Assembly: GCF_004310425.1 (NCBI RefSeq)
Contig: NZ_SIUB01000005.1
Location: 124,001-188,000, forward strand
Origin: Hansschlegelia quercus
GTDB taxonomy: Bacteria > Pseudomonadota > Alphaproteobacteria > Rhizobiales > Methylopilaceae
DNA: 64,000 nt
Direction: 5' to 3'
Part shown: positions 61,711 to 64,000 of the stretch, one piece after another
Layout of the letters: each line of letters starts with the position of its first letter
Position numbering within the stretch: the stretch's first letter is position 1
The notes under the pieces: generated by a model
Told to the model about the DNA's origin: nothing
The model's database searches: none
What the model saw: the letters and a program-made list of their open reading frames with translations, nothing else
Position numbers and translations under genes: made by a program

Positions 61711-62355
61711 ATGGCCGACGCGAACCCGCCCGCCGGATCGCTCGACGCGCTGTTCGACGGCTATCGTCGGTTTCGCGCCGAGAGCTGGCCCGATCTGCAG
61801 CGGAAGTTCGAGACGCTCTCCCGCGGCCAGTCGCCGAAGGTCATGGTCATCGGCTGCTCCGACAGCCGCGTCGACCCTCAGCAGATTCTTGGGGCTGCGC
61901 CGGGCGAGTTGTTCGTGCTTCGCAACGTCGCCGCGCTCGTGCCGCCCTACGCGCCCGACCAGTCGCATCACGGAGCGAGCGCTGCGCTCGAATTCGCCGT
62001 GCGGGTCCTCAAGGTCGAGCGCATCGTCGTGCTTGCGCATGCCGGCTGCGGCGGCGTCAGCGCGCTGTTCAACGGCGCGCCGCCCGAGGCGTCCGACTTC
62101 GTCGTCAACTGGATGGACATGGCGAAGAGCGCCATCGCCGACGTCGACCCTGCGCTCGAGGGCGACGCGCGTCAGCGGGCGTCGGAGGAGGCCTGCGTCG
62201 GCGTGACCCTCGAAAATCTCCACACTTTCCCTTGGGTGCGCGAGCGCATCGAAAGCGGCGAGCTCGCGCTGACCGGCATGCATTTCGGCGTCGCGACCGG
62301 CTGCCTGCGCTGCCGCGACGACAAGGGTTTCTGGGCCGACGCCCCGCTCGACTGA
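61711..62355 (+). CDS. beta-class carbonic anhydrase
   Basis: A 214-residue zinc enzyme interconverting CO2 and bicarbonate. Zinc ligands and catalytic pair are clear: Cys49, Asp51 and Arg53 in [10 protein letters not shown], and His110 with Cys113 in LAHAGCGGV. No signal peptide is visible with the ATG at 61711, so it is cytoplasmic; earlier starts at 61669 and 61678 are in frame but add an Arg-rich stretch. It is 22 bases from the Fae-like gene, and the pair may share a transcript. Confidence 0.92.
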   Translation: MADANPPAGSLDALFDGYRRFRAESWPDLQRKFETLSRGQSPKVMVIGCSDSRVDPQQILGAAPGELFVLRNVAALVPPYAPDQSHHGASAALEFAVRVLKVERIVVLAHAGCGGVSALFNGAPPEASDFVVNWMDMAKSAIADVDPALEGDARQRASEEACVGVTLENLHTFPWVRERIESGELALTGMHFGVATGCLRCRDDKGFWADAPLD

Positions 62356-62377
62356 CCGAACACCTCAAGGAGACGAC

Positions 62378-62917
62378 ATGACCGACATCATCTTCCGCAC
62401 CGGCGAGGCGACCGTGCTCGCGGCCGAGGGCCAGGCGACCGACGCCATGCCCGAGATCGTCATCGGCGCCGTGAACGGCCCGGTCGGGACCGCTTTCGCC
62501 TCGATGCTCGGCCAGTCGGTCGGCCACACCCGCATGTTCGTTGTGCGCGACCTGAACCAGGCGGTGAAGCCGGCGGCGATCATGACCAGCAAGGTCACGA
62601 TCCCGTCTGCGGAATATGTCGACCTGCTCGGCGGCGTCGTTCAGGGCGCGATCGGCGACGCCATCCTGGACAGCGTGATCGACGGCGTCATCCCGAAGGA
62701 CATCGTCGACGACATCTGCATCATCCTGACGGTCTGGCTCGACCTGCGCTGCGCGGAGGACCCGAACCTCGATAAGGCCGACCTCTACCGCACGAATTAC
62801 GAGGCGACCAAGCTCGCCATCAAGCGGGCGATGAACAACGAGCCGGGGATCGACGAGCTGATCGCCAACCGCAAGTCCGTCAAGCACTACGCGCTGGACG
62901 GCGTCGTCGAGTACTGA
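62378..62917 (+). CDS. formaldehyde-activating enzyme homologue lacking the catalytic His
   Basis: A 179-residue Fae-family protein. Canonical Fae couples formaldehyde to tetrahydromethanopterin in methylotrophs. Family pattern is clear: IVIGAVNGPVGTAFASML, SKVTIPSAEYVDLLGGVVQGAIGDAILDSVIDGVIPKDIVDD, and NYEATKLAIKRAMNNEPG. The proposed catalytic His17 of M. extorquens Fae (in HIDLIIG) aligns by eye with Met in MPEIVIG, so this may be one of the Fae paralogues (Fae2/Fae3 type) of uncertain function. AAGGAGACGAC precedes the ATG. Confidence 0.88.
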   Translation: MTDIIFRTGEATVLAAEGQATDAMPEIVIGAVNGPVGTAFASMLGQSVGHTRMFVVRDLNQAVKPAAIMTSKVTIPSAEYVDLLGGVVQGAIGDAILDSVIDGVIPKDIVDDICIILTVWLDLRCAEDPNLDKADLYRTNYEATKLAIKRAMNNEPGIDELIANRKSVKHYALDGVVEY

Positions 62918-63013
62918 ACGCCTCCTAAGCGCCCCCGATGTTCGCTTATTGTTCTTGACAGCAAAAACCCTCCCGCTAGTCTCACGGTCCTTACAGGACG
63001 AGGGGCCGGCGGG

Positions 63014-64000
63014 ATGGTCGTCTGGGTGTCGACTGTCGCGTTCGAAGGCGTCGAGGCTCGTGCCGTCGACGTGCAGGTTCAGGTCGCGCCGGGCATGCCG
63101 GGCTTCGCGATCGTCGGCCTGCCTGACAAGGCTGTTTCGGAGGCGAAGGAACGGGTGCGCTCCGCGCTGATCGCCTCCGGCCTCTCCCTGCCGCCGCGGC
63201 GCATCACCATCAACCTCGCCCCCGCCGACCTTCCCAAGGAAGGCTCGCATTTCGACCTGCCGATCGCGCTCGGCCTGATGGCGGCGATCGGCGCCGTGCC
63301 GGAAGGCTCGCTCGACGGCTGCACCGTGCTCGGCGAGCTTGCGCTAGACGGCACGATCGCGAGCGTCGCGGGCTGCCTGCCTGCGGCCGTCGCGGCCCAT
63401 GCCCGCGGCCACATGCTGATCTGTCCCGAGGCCTGCGGAGCGGAAGCCGCCTGGGCGAGCGCGGACCTTCCCATTGTCGCGCCGCGCTCGCTGATCCAGA
63501 TCGCGAACCACCTCAAGGGCGTGCAGGTTCTTGCACGCCCGCGTCCGGGCCTCCCCGAAGCCGACGGTCCGGTGGGCGACCTCGCGGAGGTCCGGGGCCA
63601 AGAGACCGCCAAGCGCGCGCTGGAGATCGCGGCCGCCGGCGGACACAATCTGCTGCTCTCCGGCCCGCCGGGCGCGGGAAAGTCGATGCTGGCGAGCCGG
63701 CTCCCCGGCATCCTCCCGCCGCTCGAACCAAGGGAGCTGCTCGAGGTCGCGATGATCCGCTCGATCGCGGGCGAGCTCGCAGGCGGGCGATTGAGCGACC
63801 GCCGTCCGTTCCGCGCGCCGCACCATTCCGCCTCCATGGCGGCGCTGGTTGGCGGAGGGGCGCGACCGCGGCCGGGCGAGATCGCGCTCGCGCATAACGG
63901 CGTGCTGTTTCTCGACGAGCTGCCGGAGTTCTCCGCCCAGGCGCTCGACGCGTTGCGCCAGCCGCTCGAAAGCGGCGAGGCGGTGATCGCCCGCGCCAAT
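63014..64000 (+). CDS. comM: YifB/ComM-type Mg-chelatase-like AAA ATPase, 5' part
   Basis: The frame is open from ATG 63014 to the window end, giving 329 residues of about 510. It has the N-terminal Lon-like domain of YifB ([34 protein letters not shown]), the linker [22 protein letters not shown], Walker A GPPGAGKS (217-224) and Walker [11 protein letters not shown] (296-305). ComM is a hexameric branch-migration helicase that helps integrate DNA during natural transformation. The 3' end is outside the window. Confidence 0.92.
   Translation, partial: MVVWVSTVAFEGVEARAVDVQVQVAPGMPGFAIVGLPDKAVSEAKERVRSALIASGLSLPPRRITINLAPADLPKEGSHFDLPIALGLMAAIGAVPEGSLDGCTVLGELALDGTIASVAGCLPAAVAAHARGHMLICPEACGAEAAWASADLPIVAPRSLIQIANHLKGVQVLARPRPGLPEADGPVGDLAEVRGQETAKRALEIAAAGGHNLLLSGPPGAGKSMLASRLPGILPPLEPRELLEVAMIRSIAGELAGGRLSDRRPFRAPHHSASMAALVGGGARPRPGEIALAHNGVLFLDELPEFSAQALDALRQPLESGEAVIARAN

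Overview
The window is GC-rich, densely coded DNA from an alphaproteobacterium, most likely a methylotrophic member of the Hyphomicrobiales (Methylopila/Hansschlegelia-like; the genus is a guess). The lineage clues are a cyoBCD-SURF1-RegB/RegA block, fixLJ with a FixK-type regulator, OpgH, and an OxlT-type carrier. The methylotrophy clues are a two-subunit N,N-dimethylformamidase and a formaldehyde-activating-enzyme homologue. No phage, CRISPR array, intact insertion sequence or rRNA operon was seen; there is one tRNA-Ser(GGA).

Layout. 1-5.2 kb: end of a cytochrome bo-type quinol oxidase operon (cyoB, C, D, SURF1) coupled by overlapping start/stop codons to a RegB/RegA-type redox two-component system, then an amidase. 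6.7-13.4 kb: housekeeping and stress genes (DUF808, RidA, an EEP nuclease-like protein, a cardiolipin-synthase-like PLD protein, a Tat-exported aldo/keto reductase, an MFS-like carrier, a DUF4142 protein). 13.4-17.6 kb: a signalling island of a lone receiver, a double-domain KaiC-like ATPase and a hybrid histidine kinase. 17.6-24 kb: a cytoplasmic molybdopterin oxidoreductase divergent from a MocR regulator, with three copies of one operator word between them, then an oxalate/formate-type carrier. 24.1-30.7 kb: an oxygen-response island, fixL-fixJ-receiver-fixK on the minus strand and usp-hemN and ompW on the plus strand; usp-hemN and ompW each have a FixK/FNR box.

31.8-42 kb: an unusual P-type ATPase island. 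One ATPase has intact catalytic motifs and CPC replaced. A paralogue has lost every catalytic motif. Two paralogous small membrane proteins, two further small proteins coupled to the ATPases, an APC carrier, an ExoD protein and a small cytosolic protein lie with them. 42.2-45.6 kb: cysTWA sulfate transporter genes with an Rrf2 regulator but no binding protein. 45.6-53.8 kb: a divergent catabolic cluster (dimethylformamidase, APC permease / glutamine-synthetase-like ligase, nitrilase, class I amidotransferase, XRE-cupin regulator) around one perfect palindromic operator. Its gene set resembles the Puu putrescine gamma-glutamylation system fused to amide and nitrile hydrolysis.

54-64 kb: mostly core genes (YqhA, chorismate mutase, hisC-like, tyrC, yciB, opgH, beta-carbonic anhydrase, a Fae homologue, yifB). 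A deletion scar at about 61231 has joined the 5' parts of an alcohol-dehydrogenase-like gene and a RibD-like gene tail to tail. The two regions that most deserve experiments are the P-ATPase/pseudo-ATPase island and the dimethylformamidase-nitrilase-glutamylation cluster.
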